Below, piece after piece: positions 14,408 to 14,440 of a stretch of DNA of 14,440 nucleotides (positions are counted from its first letter, which is position 1; every line of letters starts with the position of its first letter). Source of the DNA: Lachnospiraceae bacterium (GTDB lineage: Bacteria; Bacillota; Clostridia; Lachnospirales; Lachnospiraceae). A program made the translations under genes and the position numbers. Where the stretch lies: NCBI GenBank assembly GCA_004552595.1, contig SFNX01000039.1, positions 1 through 14,440 of the forward strand, in the 5' to 3' direction. The notes below the pieces were generated by a model that was given only the letters and a program-made list of their open reading frames with translations, was not told the DNA's origin and searched no databases.

Positions 14408-14440
14408 TTAAAATCTGAAATATAAAAACGGATTATATGT
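14408..14440 (-). CDS. C-terminal end of a probable MBOAT (AlgI-like) O-acyltransferase, partial
   Basis: The last 33 bases, read on the minus strand in a frame different from the DHHW gene, encode TYNPFLYFRF followed by two stop codons. From memory, MBOAT/AlgI proteins of Gram-positive bacteria commonly end in a very similar YNPFIYFRF-like tail, and such genes usually precede DHHW genes. The call rests on only ten residues plus context, and the rest of the gene is outside the window. The protein would be a polytopic membrane protein that moves acyl groups across the membrane for the DHHW and SGNH partners. Confidence 0.65.
   Translation of the reverse strand, partial: TYNPFLYFRF

Noticed and set aside
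14432..14437. TATAAT on the minus strand as a promoter for the DHHW gene
   Set aside because: The bases fit better as Tyr-Asn codons of the MBOAT tail, no -35 can be checked at the window edge, and the leader would lack a ribosome site.
1..14440. CRISPR array, insertion sequence, tRNA or rRNA genes
   Set aside because: No regularly spaced repeats, transposase-like frames, terminal repeats or tRNA/rRNA signatures were seen on reading both strands.

Overview
The window looks like chromosomal DNA of an anaerobic Gram-positive clostridium, most likely a member of the Lachnospiraceae. The evidence is moderately AT-rich coding sequence with purine-rich Shine-Dalgarno sites, a bifunctional Rel (RSH) enzyme followed by a metallo-hydrolase and HemZ, a phi3T/Bacillus ThyA-type thymidylate synthase, and a DHHW/DUF4358/MBOAT surface cluster. 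No phage, transposon, CRISPR or RNA gene was seen. The family placement is inference; no 16S or other marker lies in the window.

Layout, following transcription. From the right edge, a leftward block begins with the last 10 codons of a probable MBOAT O-acyltransferase (14440-14408). It continues with a membrane-anchored DHHW protein, a membrane-anchored SGNH hydrolase with a long acidic stalk, a DUF4358 lipoprotein and a secreted N-acetylmuramoyl-L-alanine amidase. Spacing is 4-36 bases, so this is almost certainly one operon. It probably acylates (O-acetylates) and remodels an envelope polysaccharide or peptidoglycan. Three further leftward genes follow: a beta-CASP metallo-beta-lactamase ribonuclease, thyA and a dihydrofolate reductase gene. 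The last two form the thymidylate/folate cycle pair. Two tandem hairpins lie at the junction of the ribonuclease gene and thyA.

In the middle, a MATE exporter runs rightward (5983-7335) from a good sigma-A-type promoter through a leader with three small hairpins. It meets the DHFR gene tail to tail with overlapping stop codons, and its intrinsic terminator is written inside the 3' end of the DHFR gene on the other strand. Divergent from the exporter, a second leftward block holds galE, a relA/spoT-type rel gene, a small MBL-fold hydrolase and hemZ. An intrinsic-terminator-like hairpin sits directly in front of the hemZ ribosome binding site, and a second terminator follows hemZ.

Three starts were moved downstream of the longest reading frame because of ribosome binding sites: galE (5696), the MATE gene (5983) and thyA (8711). 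The part most likely to be under-described is the envelope acylation operon at 10463-14440. The most striking sequence-level signals are the terminator hairpin in the hemZ leader, the exporter terminator embedded in the DHFR gene, and the paired hairpins before thyA.
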